A stretch of DNA of 64,000 nucleotides from an uncultured Mediterraneibacter sp. (lineage in GTDB: Bacteria > Bacillota > Clostridia > Lachnospirales > Lachnospiraceae): the NCBI GenBank assembly GCA_934309345.1, contig CAKRDD010000014.1:1-64000 (forward strand). The letters run 5' to 3'. Below, in pieces: positions 33,423 to 42,289 of this stretch; positions within the stretch are counted from its first letter, which is position 1, and each line of letters begins with the position of its first letter. Below the pieces are notes generated by a model. That model saw nothing but the letters and a program-made list of their open reading frames with translations, was not told the origin of the DNA and ran no database searches. A program made the position numbers and the translations under genes.

Positions 33423-33470
33423 CCCTGGTTTTGTTTTTCGACAGGAAGGTACAAATGAACTGTCGGCTGT
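33423..33470 (-). promoter_or_regulatory. Probable preQ1 class I riboswitch aptamer
   Basis: On the minus strand the stem CGACAG/CTGTCG (33460-33465 with 33439-33444) encloses TTCATTTGTACCTTC. An A-rich tail AAAAACAAAACCAGGG follows, the layout of compact preQ1-I aptamers (stem, pyrimidine-rich loop, A-rich tail forming a pseudoknot). Promoter, aptamer, terminator and que genes follow in order. The loop differs from the best-known consensus, so the class is tentative. Confidence 0.55.
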
Positions 33471-33485
33471 TTTCACAGCATAAAA

Positions 33486-33513
33486 ATTATACCACAGAAA
33501 ATCAGTTTGTCAA
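33486..33513 (-). promoter_or_regulatory. Sigma-A promoter of the que operon
   Basis: TTGACA (33508-33513), 16-base spacer, TATAAT (33486-33491) on the minus strand, about 15-20 bases before the riboswitch-like stem. Both hexamers match consensus fully. Confidence 0.85.
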
Positions 33514-33558
33514 ATTGGTTTTTCTATTTTAACGAAATGGTGTCCTATTTCCCATATT

Positions 33559-34656
33559 CTATTCTCCCAGGAAATATCTTCCGTAAGCATCTGCTGCCTT
33601 AATTGCTGCGCATACAGTCTCAGGTGTCACCTCAAATGGCATGTTATGAAGTGTATCATTCTCTGCACAGGCTGCTGTCGCAACTGCCATAAGCTTCTCG
33701 TCTGTCACTTCTGTAATACCAAGTTCTTTTAATGTAACAGGAAGTCCCAGTTCAATGCACCAATCTATAATGTCTTCCAGTTCTTCTGCCGGAATGTCTT
33801 CCAGAACAAGCTGTGTGATTGTTCCAAATGCAACTTTCTCTCCATGATACATATGATGACACTCGTCCAAAACTGTGAATCCATTATGGATTGCATGTGC
33901 TCCTGCAAGACCGCCACTCTCAAATCCGATTCCACTAAGCAATGTATTAGCTTCAATTACCTTCTCAACAGCTTTTGTGCAGGCTCCTGCTTCCAGCGCA
34001 AGTTTTGCCTTGACACCTTCATTCATCAATGTATCAAAGCACAATTTCGCAAGTGACATCGCTGCCATAGTAACATTTCCACCAGCACAAGTTGTTGCTT
34101 CGCTAGCCTGACAGGCTCTTGCTTCAAAATAAGTTGCAAGTGCATCACCCATTCCGGAAACTGTCAGTCTGACTGGTGATTTTGCAATGATTTCTGTGTC
34201 CATCAGAACCATGTTTGGATTAGCTGGGAGGAATAAGTATTCTTCGAATACACCTTCATCAGTATAAATAACAGAAAGTGCACTGCATGGCGCATCTGTA
34301 GATGCAATTGTCGGACAGATCAGTACCGGCACTTCTTTGTAATAAGCAACTGCTTTCGCAGTATCAAGGATCTTTCCTCCGCCAATACCAATAACAACAT
34401 CACAGCCCTTTTCATTCATAACGGCTACCAAACGATTAATTTCTGTCTTGCTACATTCTCTGTTGAAATACTCATACACTGGTTCAATATCATATCCTTC
34501 AAATCCAACTTTGAGAACGTCTTCAATACGTTTATATCCAGACTCTGTGATCAGTACAAGTGCTTTTTTACCATACTTCTGAGCATATTCTCCCAGCTTT
34601 TTCATCTCACCTGCACCTTGAACATATTTGCTTGGACTACATAAAATATTTGCCAT
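33559..34656 (-). CDS. gldA: Glycerol dehydrogenase, GldA-like
   Basis: This 365-residue iron/zinc-dependent alcohol dehydrogenase family III enzyme oxidises glycerol to dihydroxyacetone with NAD. Motifs are the GIGGGKILDTAKAVA nucleotide site, PTIASTDAPCSALSV typical of GldA, and metal ligands Asp in GMGDALATYFE with His in GLAGAHAIHNG and MYHGEKVAFG. GGAGG is placed before the ATG. It stands alone; no dihydroxyacetone kinase genes are nearby. Confidence 0.9.
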   Translation of the reverse strand: MANILCSPSKYVQGAGEMKKLGEYAQKYGKKALVLITESGYKRIEDVLKVGFEGYDIEPVYEYFNRECSKTEINRLVAVMNEKGCDVVIGIGGGKILDTAKAVAYYKEVPVLICPTIASTDAPCSALSVIYTDEGVFEEYLFLPANPNMVLMDTEIIAKSPVRLTVSGMGDALATYFEARACQASEATTCAGGNVTMAAMSLAKLCFDTLMNEGVKAKLALEAGACTKAVEKVIEANTLLSGIGFESGGLAGAHAIHNGFTVLDECHHMYHGEKVAFGTITQLVLEDIPAEELEDIIDWCIELGLPVTLKELGITEVTDEKLMAVATAACAENDTLHNMPFEVTPETVCAAIKAADAYGRYFLGE

Positions 34657-34827
34657 TTTTGTCTGCCTCCTAAACTCCTTATTTGTATGTTATTAAATTA
34701 ACAATCTAAAGATATTGTAGTCCTTCTCTGCAAAAGTGTCAATAAAATCCAATTGAATTTTCTGTAAGAAATCGGCTATATAATCACCACTCACAGCTGT
34801 CTGTATCAAACAACCCTTTTTTTCATC

Positions 34828-35370
34828 TCAACGTGCAAACACCCCTGCTAAAAATCCCCTCTTCTTCACCTGCTGGACTTCTGCCCCACTTCTCATAATC
34901 AACGCAAACATTCCCATATTGCGAAGATCCTGCCGAAGGTTCACTGCCTGCTCCTCTGCTAAACCGTCCTTTACCAGAAAAGGCGTATCATTCAGACTCA
35001 CATTCTTCGGGAAATCATATTTTCTTGCAATGCTTACAAACTCTGATCTCTTTCCGATGTAGTCAACCATACTTCCAAGTGCGATCACCTGTTTGGAGTG
35101 ATATATTGATGGATTCATTTCATACACTCCTTTTTCATCACCGACTGATTCAAACTTATATTTTGCTGTATAGAAATCCAGTGCCTCCTCAATATAAGAA
35201 CACGCCTCTCCATCCAACTCTTCATATAAAACGCACGGCAGACTCGCTACAATTCTTCTTGTTTCTGTCTTTTCCATTCCTGTTAAAATCTGCAGGAATT
35301 TAGCAACTTCCAATTCTTTTCCGTTACAATCAATTAATGTTACTTTATAAAATATTTCTTTGTTTATCAT
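34828..35370 (-). CDS. Two-domain protein of unknown function, L7/L12-C-like fold suspected
   Basis: I do not recognise a named family for this 180-residue protein. Two halves look similar in layout: VAKFLQILTGMEKTETRRIV...EELDGEACSYIEEALDFY and KRSEFVSIARKYDF...KDGLAEEQAVNLRQDLRNMG. Both recall the ClpS-like ribosomal L7/L12 C-terminal fold (helix, hydrophobic repression segment, EEA helix). No membrane segment or cysteine motif is present. GGAGC precedes the ATG. It is a single gene, with about 170 gene-free bases after it and a terminator upstream. Confidence 0.6.
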   Translation of the reverse strand: MINKEIFYKVTLIDCNGKELEVAKFLQILTGMEKTETRRIVASLPCVLYEELDGEACSYIEEALDFYTAKYKFESVGDEKGVYEMNPSIYHSKQVIALGSMVDYIGKRSEFVSIARKYDFPKNVSLNDTPFLVKDGLAEEQAVNLRQDLRNMGMFALIMRSGAEVQQVKKRGFLAGVFAR

Positions 35371-35424
35371 AGTCTTGCTCCATTTTCATTTTTTATAACA
35401 AAAATTTTATTATATTATAACTGA

Positions 35425-35477
35425 AACAGGGTGATACTGTCTACAGATTTTCTGTTTACAGCATCACCCTGTTTTTT
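35425..35477. terminator. Terminator after the flavoenzyme operon
   Basis: AACAGGGTGAT (35425-35435) pairs with ATCACCCTGTT (35463-35473). T6 follows on the plus strand; on the minus strand, where the operon ends, only a short T run follows. It probably terminates the flavoenzyme transcript. Confidence 0.65.
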
Positions 35478-35511
35478 ACTTATTTTCTCACTGAATAAAA
35501 TCAAAAAATTC

Positions 35512-37518
35512 TCAGATCTCATTTCCAGCCTGATATCCGCTGCGGATCGCTGCTGAGATATCTGCTGTTCTCTCGCCACTGCAGTCTCCAACATATACAA
35601 ACGGAACTGTCAACTTGCTATCGTCGAAGAGATTCTTCTTAGATCCGAGTGCATTTACAATTGTATCAGCCTCAATTGTAACCTCTGACTCGTCTTTTGT
35701 ATTCACAGCATGGATTACATTTTTCTCAATAGAATTTACTCTTGTATTCACATACTCTTTAACACCATGCTCTTCGAAGTCTTTTTTGATCAATGGCATT
35801 ACTGTCTCGGATTCTCCTGTTGCGATCCGATCCAACATTTCAATAATGCTTACTTTCAGACCTTTCTGTGCAAGGAATTCTGCTGTCTCAGTTCCTACTA
35901 ATCCACCACCAAGCACAGCACAAGCTCCACTTACTTCACATCCTGCAAGAACATCCCATGCAGAAACAACATTGCTGTCTGTAACAGATATTGGAAGATC
36001 CATGTTATGTGCACCGATTGCAAGAATTACATGATCAAACTTATTCAGCTCTTCACAATCTGCTTCTGCATTTAATCTTACATCTACCGAAAGTTCCGGG
36101 AGAATCTTCTCATAATATTCAATAGATCTTAAAATCTCGCTCTTTCTCGGTGGAACTGCTGCCAGATGGATCTGTCCGCCAATCTTATCTGATTTTTCAA
36201 ATACCGTTACTTCATGCCCGCGTTTTGCTGCAACTCTTGCTGCCTCAAGTCCGGCGATTCCGGCACCCACAACTGCAATCTTTTTCTTCTCATCTGCTGG
36301 TTTGATAAATATAGTTCCTTCATTTCCATTCTCTGCATTCAATACGCAGGAAATGTATCTGCGACCCTGAATTGCATCTACGCATCCTTTATTACAGTTC
36401 AGGCATTCTCTGATGCACTCTCCGGATATAGCTTTATTGGCAATATCTGCATCTGCAAGCATGGAACGTCCATAAGCTACGATATCGGCATCTCCGTCTT
36501 CGAGGATCTTCTCTCCTGCTTCTAAGCTGACAACACGACCAACTGTTGCAACCGGAACGGATACCAGTTTTTTCACTTCTCTGGCAACCGGAAGTGTCCA
36601 GTTATACGGAACATCTCCCATTGGCGGGATTGTATCTCCCATGTTTCCTGTATGGTTTGCCTGAGCAACCTGGATCATATCAATTCCTGCCTCTTCAAGC
36701 ATCTTAGCGAACCGGATTCCTTCTTCTGCCTCAAGTCCGCCTTTTCCACGAAGTGTTCCATCTGGATTTACGGTGATGATTGGCAACTTGTACTCAATCA
36801 TAAGATCCGGTGCCGCTTCTTTGATTGCTGCTACTACTTCGAGTGCATATCTTGTACGGTTCTCAAGACTTCCCCCGTACTGATCTTCTCTGTGATTCAG
36901 AATTTTTGAGCAAAGGGAACCAAGAAGACGGTCTCCATGTACTTCAATCGCATCAATTCCTGCTTTCTGTGCCTTTGCTGCACATGCAGCGATGCTGTTT
37001 TTAATATCTTCTAACTGCTCGACAGATGCCTCTGTAACAAAATGCTGCATATCATGATGAAGCTTTGCATAAGCACCTTTTGTAAGCCTGTCGCATTCTT
37101 CCATCTGTTTCTTTGCTTCTTCTGCATTTCCCTCTGCCTGTGCTTTTGCCGCAGCCTGTCTTGCAATACCTGCTTCCATGATCATGCGTCCAACTCCCGG
37201 AACGTCATACTCCGGATGGAATAACTGAAGTGCGAGCTTACAGTCATACTTATGTAATGTATCTGCCAGATTTTTATATACCGGAATCTGGCTGTCATCA
37301 TAAAGCTTTGGTGTCGGTGAAGCTGTTCTTACAGGAGCTACATCTCCGATAACAACATACGCTGCTCCACCTTTCGCAAGTCTTTCATAGAAATTCAGAC
37401 TTCTCTCCCCAATCGATCCATCTCTTTCTTCATATCCTGTTGTAAGCGGTGGAAACATGATTCTGTTTTTAAAAGTAAGATTTCCAACTTTAATTGGTTC
37501 TGATAATTTATTCCCCAT
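35512..37518 (-). CDS. Fe-S flavoenzyme, NADH:flavin oxidoreductase of the dienoyl-CoA reductase/Bai type (second of pair)
   Basis: This 668-residue cytoplasmic enzyme has an old-yellow-enzyme-type FMN barrel at the N terminus (about 1-370), a 4Fe-4S motif CLNCNKGC...C (Cx2Cx3Cx11C) and FAD/NAD domains (VVGAGIAGLEAARVAAKRG, then GGGLVGTETAEFLAQKG). Such enzymes reduce conjugated or enoate double bonds (2,4-dienoyl-CoA reductase, 2-enoate reductase, BaiCD/BaiH of bile acid dehydroxylation). The substrate is not evident. An insert of about 60 Ala/Glu/Lys-rich residues around 120-185 (RQAAAKAQAEGNAEEAKKQ) is unusual. It follows a paralogue by 20 bases. Confidence 0.85.
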   Translation of the reverse strand: MGNKLSEPIKVGNLTFKNRIMFPPLTTGYEERDGSIGERSLNFYERLAKGGAAYVVIGDVAPVRTASPTPKLYDDSQIPVYKNLADTLHKYDCKLALQLFHPEYDVPGVGRMIMEAGIARQAAAKAQAEGNAEEAKKQMEECDRLTKGAYAKLHHDMQHFVTEASVEQLEDIKNSIAACAAKAQKAGIDAIEVHGDRLLGSLCSKILNHREDQYGGSLENRTRYALEVVAAIKEAAPDLMIEYKLPIITVNPDGTLRGKGGLEAEEGIRFAKMLEEAGIDMIQVAQANHTGNMGDTIPPMGDVPYNWTLPVAREVKKLVSVPVATVGRVVSLEAGEKILEDGDADIVAYGRSMLADADIANKAISGECIRECLNCNKGCVDAIQGRRYISCVLNAENGNEGTIFIKPADEKKKIAVVGAGIAGLEAARVAAKRGHEVTVFEKSDKIGGQIHLAAVPPRKSEILRSIEYYEKILPELSVDVRLNAEADCEELNKFDHVILAIGAHNMDLPISVTDSNVVSAWDVLAGCEVSGACAVLGGGLVGTETAEFLAQKGLKVSIIEMLDRIATGESETVMPLIKKDFEEHGVKEYVNTRVNSIEKNVIHAVNTKDESEVTIEADTIVNALGSKKNLFDDSKLTVPFVYVGDCSGERTADISAAIRSGYQAGNEI

Positions 37519-37538
37519 CTTTTTTCTCCTTTTTTCAA

Positions 37539-39464
37539 TTACAGTTCTTCTGCAAGTTTATGTCCTGCACTAATTGCATCTTTCAGCGTTCCGACTTTAT
37601 CACAGTCTCCGATAAAATGAACTCTCTCTTCTGTATTCTCTACCTTGTTCGGTGCATAACCGACTGCAAAGATCAGTGTATCGGCATCTGTAATATGATA
37701 TTCCTGTCCGTCTTTCTCATAAGTGATCGTATTCTCATCAACCTTTGTCACCTGACTGTTCAGTTCAATCTTTACACCTTTTCTCTTGAGTCTCATTGTC
37801 AGCTGACTCTTAGCCGCTCCGCCTTCACCCGGCATCAGTGATGGCGTCATCTCGATCACTGTGATGTCACGGTTTGCAGGGAACATGTCATCGATCAGTG
37901 GTGCAAGATAATCTGCTGTCTCACATCCGACAGATCCGCCTCCAAGAATAACAATCTTTCTTCCAGGATATTTTCTTCCGGCAAGAACGTCATCAGCTGT
38001 CATTGTCTGCTTAAATACTTTGAATGGAGGGATTTCTTTCGGAACTGCTCCTGTAGAACAGACAACCTCATAATCCTTAAATTCTCCCGCAAGCATCTCC
38101 GGAGTCACTTCACAGTTCATGCGAACTTCGATTCCTTCATTTTTCAGACGACGTGCCATGAATTTAATTACTTTACAAAGTTCCTGCTTGGCGATTGGAA
38201 CTGCTGCAAGTCTTAAAAGACCTCCAAACTCACCGCTCTTTTCACAGAGAACAACTTCATGTCCGCGTTTCTTGGCAACATAAGCCGCTTCCATTCCTGC
38301 CGGACCCGCACCGATCACAAGAACTTTCTTCTTCTCGTCTGCTTCTTTGATCTCATCAGACTCTACTGATGGATTCACTGTACAGCTGATTGGATTACCA
38401 AACATGATTCCTGTCAGGCAGCGTCCACATCCGATACATGGACGGATATCATCTGTTTTTCCTTCTGCGGCTTTATTAACAAATTCACTGTCACACAGGT
38501 TCGGACGACCGATCATACAGATATCTGTCTTTCCGTTTGCGATAAGTTCTTCCGCTATCCATGGCTCATTGATTCTTGCAACGGTAGATACCGGAATATT
38601 CACATGCTTTCTGATCTCCTCACTTGCATGTGCATGAGGTGCAGGTGATGTGCCAGGTGCAGGCATGGAACTTCCTCTCTTGATCGTATTTCCTCCGGAA
38701 ACATGGATAAAATCAACACCTGCTTTCTCAAGCTGTTTGGATACATAGATCATATCGTTCAGTGTCAGACCACCCTCACTGTACTCATCTCCTGAAATAC
38801 GGACATCAATAATAAAGTCATCACCGCAAAGTTCACGGATCTTTGCAATTACTTCAAGTGTCAGTCTGAGACGTCCGTTAATGTCTCCGCCGTACTCATC
38901 TGTTCTCTTATTATAAAGTGGTGTAAGGAATCCACCGAGCAGACCATGCGCATGTGCACACTGGATCTCAACTCCGTCTCCACCCGCAATCTGGAAACGG
39001 CGTGCAGCCTCTCCAAACTGCTGAACAAGTACATGCAGTTCTTCTACTGTTACTGCTCTCGGTGCTGATTTTGCATAATAAGGTCCTACATTGGACGGTG
39101 CGATCAGCTGCGGTGTTCCCGGAATTGGAAATGCCATATAAGCCGGATGGAATAACTGTGCTAAGATCTTCGCATCATACTGATGCACTGCGTCTACCAG
39201 TTTCTTCCATCCCGGAATATAAGAATCATCATAGATTGACATATCTCCCGGTAAATATGTATATACCGGCTCTACTGTCGTAACTTCTGTAACGATCAGT
39301 CCGACTCCGCCCTTCGCTCTGGCTGAATAATGCTCAACCAGCGCATCGGTTACATAGCCTTTATCTGCCATGTTTGTAGAAATCGGCGGCATAAAGATTC
39401 TGTTCTTTACCGTTGTCTTTCCAATCTTAATTGGTTCAAATAAATGTGGAAAATATTCATTCAT
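37539..39464 (-). CDS. Fe-S flavoenzyme, NADH:flavin oxidoreductase of the dienoyl-CoA reductase/Bai type (first of pair)
   Basis: The 641-residue enzyme has an FMN barrel (FEPIKIGKTTVKNRIFMPP start, EYSEGGLTLND), Fe-S ligands CIGCGRC...C (Cx2Cx2Cx11C, one residue shorter than the usual central spacing) and FAD/NAD-binding motifs VIGAGPAGMEAAYVAKKRG and ILGGGSVGCETADYLAP. The start is the ATG at 39464, preceded by GGAGGAACAG; a TTG at 39479 is inside that site. It probably reduces a gut-derived unsaturated substrate. It leads the two-gene operon, with an extended -10 promoter upstream and a LacI regulator gene beyond. Confidence 0.87.
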   Translation of the reverse strand: MNEYFPHLFEPIKIGKTTVKNRIFMPPISTNMADKGYVTDALVEHYSARAKGGVGLIVTEVTTVEPVYTYLPGDMSIYDDSYIPGWKKLVDAVHQYDAKILAQLFHPAYMAFPIPGTPQLIAPSNVGPYYAKSAPRAVTVEELHVLVQQFGEAARRFQIAGGDGVEIQCAHAHGLLGGFLTPLYNKRTDEYGGDINGRLRLTLEVIAKIRELCGDDFIIDVRISGDEYSEGGLTLNDMIYVSKQLEKAGVDFIHVSGGNTIKRGSSMPAPGTSPAPHAHASEEIRKHVNIPVSTVARINEPWIAEELIANGKTDICMIGRPNLCDSEFVNKAAEGKTDDIRPCIGCGRCLTGIMFGNPISCTVNPSVESDEIKEADEKKKVLVIGAGPAGMEAAYVAKKRGHEVVLCEKSGEFGGLLRLAAVPIAKQELCKVIKFMARRLKNEGIEVRMNCEVTPEMLAGEFKDYEVVCSTGAVPKEIPPFKVFKQTMTADDVLAGRKYPGRKIVILGGGSVGCETADYLAPLIDDMFPANRDITVIEMTPSLMPGEGGAAKSQLTMRLKRKGVKIELNSQVTKVDENTITYEKDGQEYHITDADTLIFAVGYAPNKVENTEERVHFIGDCDKVGTLKDAISAGHKLAEEL

Positions 39465-39544
39465 TTTCTGTTCCTCCAATTTGTTTTTTTCCGTTCTTTT
39501 ATCATTTCACTGCAGATTGAAATTGATAAATTTTTCACTATTAT

Positions 39545-39553
39545 ATTATACCA
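39545..39553 (-). promoter_or_regulatory. Extended -10 promoter of the flavoenzyme operon
   Basis: The minus strand shows TGGTATAAT, an extended -10 element, about 80 bases before the ATG at 39464. A clear -35 is lacking. The partly palindromic GTTGTA...TACAAC about 20-45 bases upstream may be an operator, but this is weak. Confidence 0.45.
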
Positions 39554-39634
39554 GTTTTTTAATAATTATGGTGTTGTATTTGTATAATTTTTACAACTTA
39601 TTCTCTTACAAATCAATATGATTATGCAAATAAT

Positions 39635-39688
39635 CAAAAAGAGTTTCTAAATCTTGTGAATTTTCACACAATTCAAAAACTCTTTTTG
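39635..39688 (-). terminator. Terminator after the LacI regulator
   Basis: CAAAAAGAGTTT (39635-39646) and AAACTCTTTTTG (39677-39688) are perfect complements of 12 bp, with further pairing inside. On the minus strand the T-rich arm ends the stem, consistent with a rho-independent terminator after the stop codon at 39719. Confidence 0.7.
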
Positions 39689-39718
39689 TTCATCTTGTTC
39701 TTTTGTCTTACGATTATT

Positions 39719-40741
39719 TTAACTTATAATCATTTCTGCTTCTGTGTATATCTTAACTTTAGACATTGAGTACTGACGAATCTTTTTATCCAGTAAATCC
39801 ATTGTAAGAAGAACACCTTCTGTGTCAGATATTCTCATTTGTACCAACTTTAGATCATGGTATATATAGTCAGGAATCTTACCAAATCCAACAACTTTCA
39901 CTTCCTCTGGAATATTCACACCATACTTTCGAAGCGCCGTCAACGCACCGATTGAAATATGTTGATTTTCAAATAATATTCCTTGCGGAAGCGGATTTTT
40001 TCTCAACCAGTCTAACAAAGTCTCCGTTATCTTTGGAATTTCATCTCCAAGATCAAGAATATGTTTTGCAGATGCAGTATCTCCGTTAGACTTTGTATTT
40101 AAAAACGCTTCCTTACGAACTCGATAATTATAACTATCTTTCCCTGTACAGAAATAATAAATGTCTGCTGCACCTTCCTTGTACAGATAATCCACGGCAC
40201 TCTTTAACATCTGTCTATTATCTATACATACACTGCTATACCGGCTACCTGGAAGTTCACAGTCATAAAGAACCAATGGTTTTTTGATTCTTTCAAGTAG
40301 GTTTTGATCTTCTTCTTTTAATTCGGTTCCAAAAAGAATAACGCCTGCCACAAAATCCATATTACATTCCGTAATTACTGCTTCCGTTTGCGCAATGTCA
40401 TCATTCAAATACGTCACTCCATAAAGATATCCAAGTCTTCTTGCCTCAGAATCAAACGTAGCAAGTACATCTGACCAAAGATCTGTTTCTGAATTACACA
40501 CAACACCTTTGCTGTGATTAACGATCACTACTTTGATCATCTGATTCACTGGATGGCCAGACACTGTAACGATATTCTCTTTTACCGGAATCACTCCGTT
40601 ATTCTTCTTCATTTCTTCCAGACATTCCAAAACCATTCTTTTGGTTTCTTCATTCACACCGGGTTTTCCATTCACTGCAAGCGAAACTGTTGCTTTGGAA
40701 ACTCCGAGATGCCTTGCAATGTCTACCATCTTTATCTTCAT
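39719..40741 (-). CDS. LacI family transcriptional regulator
   Basis: The 340-residue protein has the typical LacI helix-turn-helix and hinge at the N terminus (MVDIARHLGVSKATVSLAVN, residues 5-24) and a periplasmic-binding-protein-like effector domain. The effector is unknown. It follows the AAA ATPase gene by about 23 bases and precedes the flavoenzyme operon on the same strand, so it may control that operon. GAGGCATAAC precedes the ATG. Confidence 0.88.
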   Translation of the reverse strand: MKIKMVDIARHLGVSKATVSLAVNGKPGVNEETKRMVLECLEEMKKNNGVIPVKENIVTVSGHPVNQMIKVVIVNHSKGVVCNSETDLWSDVLATFDSEARRLGYLYGVTYLNDDIAQTEAVITECNMDFVAGVILFGTELKEEDQNLLERIKKPLVLYDCELPGSRYSSVCIDNRQMLKSAVDYLYKEGAADIYYFCTGKDSYNYRVRKEAFLNTKSNGDTASAKHILDLGDEIPKITETLLDWLRKNPLPQGILFENQHISIGALTALRKYGVNIPEEVKVVGFGKIPDYIYHDLKLVQMRISDTEGVLLTMDLLDKKIRQYSMSKVKIYTEAEMIIS

Positions 40742-40764
40742 GTTATGCCTCGTTTTTTTCTATG

Positions 40765-41955
40765 TTATCTTTTTTCTTTCTTCCATTCTTTATATTCATT
40801 TAATCTCATGATAAAACCATCAAATTCCGGCACTGTGAAGTCAAGCTCTTTATATTTTACAGAATATATAATTCCTTTGTTGATCAATTGTGCTCTGGAT
40901 GTAGAAATCGAAGTCACAGATTTTTTCATTACATTTGCAATATTAGCTATTGTACATGGTAATTCTCCACAGCTTACCATTGCAAATACAAATCTCTTAT
41001 CTGCTTCAGAACATCTCTCATAACGAACCTTGAAAAATCCATTGTCCAAAACTTGATAAAATTCTTCTATGCTGTTTTCCACATCTCGCAATGTGATTAG
41101 CTCTTCCTCTGCATTATTATATATAATCTGGCAGAACTGCTGAACAAAAAATGGATATCCCTTTGTCACTTCTATAATTTTCTCAACAGCAATTTCCTCA
41201 TAATGAACCTTAAACTTGTCCGCAGGTATTTCGATTGCTTTTTTTACTTGTTCCTCATTTAAAGAACCAATTTCTTTATAAATAAACAGTCGTTCTGAGT
41301 ATGATTTTTCTTCTGACAACATTGTATAAATTTTCGGCAGGCCTGCGCCGATCACCATGATCGGATACCCTAATTGATTCGCTCTATGAAGCGCAGCAAT
41401 CAATGCCCCCAATTCTCTCTGTTTCATATATTGAATTTCATCTATGAAAAAACAAATTGGTGTATCACTCTTGTATGCGGCTTCCCCTAATGTGGTAAAC
41501 ACATCTGTCAGACTTTGTGTAAGACTTCCTGAACTATATAATTCTTTTTCCTGTAATGATAAAGAAAATTTTGACTCATTCGGATCAAAGGAAACAACAA
41601 GTGCCTTGATTGCATCCAACGGTTTTTGAATCAAATTCTTAAAATTCTCCTTCACACTTAACTTTCTCAAAAATGCCTGTGAGCACGCAGCAATCTGAGA
41701 AATAAAGTCATTACGTTCTTCTACTTCTATATGTTTACAGAAAATATCATTATCCTCTGCTATTTCTTGAAGCTTATTGATCAGAACAGTCTTTCCGACA
41801 CCACGCAGACCACTAAAAATAATGGATTGCGTTGGAATATTCATCGTTAATGCCTCAAAAATCTCGCTGATTTCTTCAATCTCTTTGTCTCGTCCGGCAA
41901 GGTAATTCGGCATTAAGCCTGCCCCCGGTCTATAAGGATTAATAATTTTGAACAT
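40765..41955 (-). CDS. AAA+ ATPase with Orc1/Cdc6-like architecture
   Basis: The 396-residue protein has Walker A FSGLRGVGKTVLINKL and Walker B ICFFIDEIQYM, followed by sensor-like VIGAGLP and a C-terminal winged-helix-like segment (TIANIANVMKKSVTSISTSRAQLINKGII). The layout matches the ATP-binding proteins annotated in many Firmicutes with ORC/Cdc6 or archaeal ATPase similarity, roles often in mobile or regulatory contexts. The ATG at 41955 with GAGGTG is preferred over an in-frame GTG at 41964. It precedes the lacI gene on the same strand. Confidence 0.78.
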   Translation of the reverse strand: MFKIINPYRPGAGLMPNYLAGRDKEIEEISEIFEALTMNIPTQSIIFSGLRGVGKTVLINKLQEIAEDNDIFCKHIEVEERNDFISQIAACSQAFLRKLSVKENFKNLIQKPLDAIKALVVSFDPNESKFSLSLQEKELYSSGSLTQSLTDVFTTLGEAAYKSDTPICFFIDEIQYMKQRELGALIAALHRANQLGYPIMVIGAGLPKIYTMLSEEKSYSERLFIYKEIGSLNEEQVKKAIEIPADKFKVHYEEIAVEKIIEVTKGYPFFVQQFCQIIYNNAEEELITLRDVENSIEEFYQVLDNGFFKVRYERCSEADKRFVFAMVSCGELPCTIANIANVMKKSVTSISTSRAQLINKGIIYSVKYKELDFTVPEFDGFIMRLNEYKEWKKEKR

Positions 41956-42289
41956 CTTCTTCACCTCGTCTCTGAATTCATTATCGCATCTCGCTTCGTC
42001 TTGGTCAAGATAATTACGGTTAAAAGAATTTTGTCAAGTGTCATATTTATATAATTCTTTCCCTCAGATGGTGAAAATCTTGTCAAAGTTGTGATTGACG
42101 AATGCGACAAATTGTGCGAAAATAAATACATATGGTGCAGGGAGAAAGAGTTTGTGGCAGGTGACAAATCAACTTCTCACCGCGCAGACAGTTCAGTGTT
42201 AAAAAATGATGCAGAGCTGTCAGTTTTTGTGCGAAAAAAATAGTGTACCGTATACGAAGAAAATCATACATATTGAAAGGAGTATTAAC
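41956..42289. other. Divergent intergenic region
   Basis: These 334 bases separate the AAA ATPase from the Fe-S scaffold gene and should hold both promoters, but I cannot place them firmly. Two near-identical copies of TTGTGCGAAAA followed by an A/T run occur at 42112-42128 and 42227-42242 and may be regulator sites. No coding region is evident. Confidence 0.4.
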
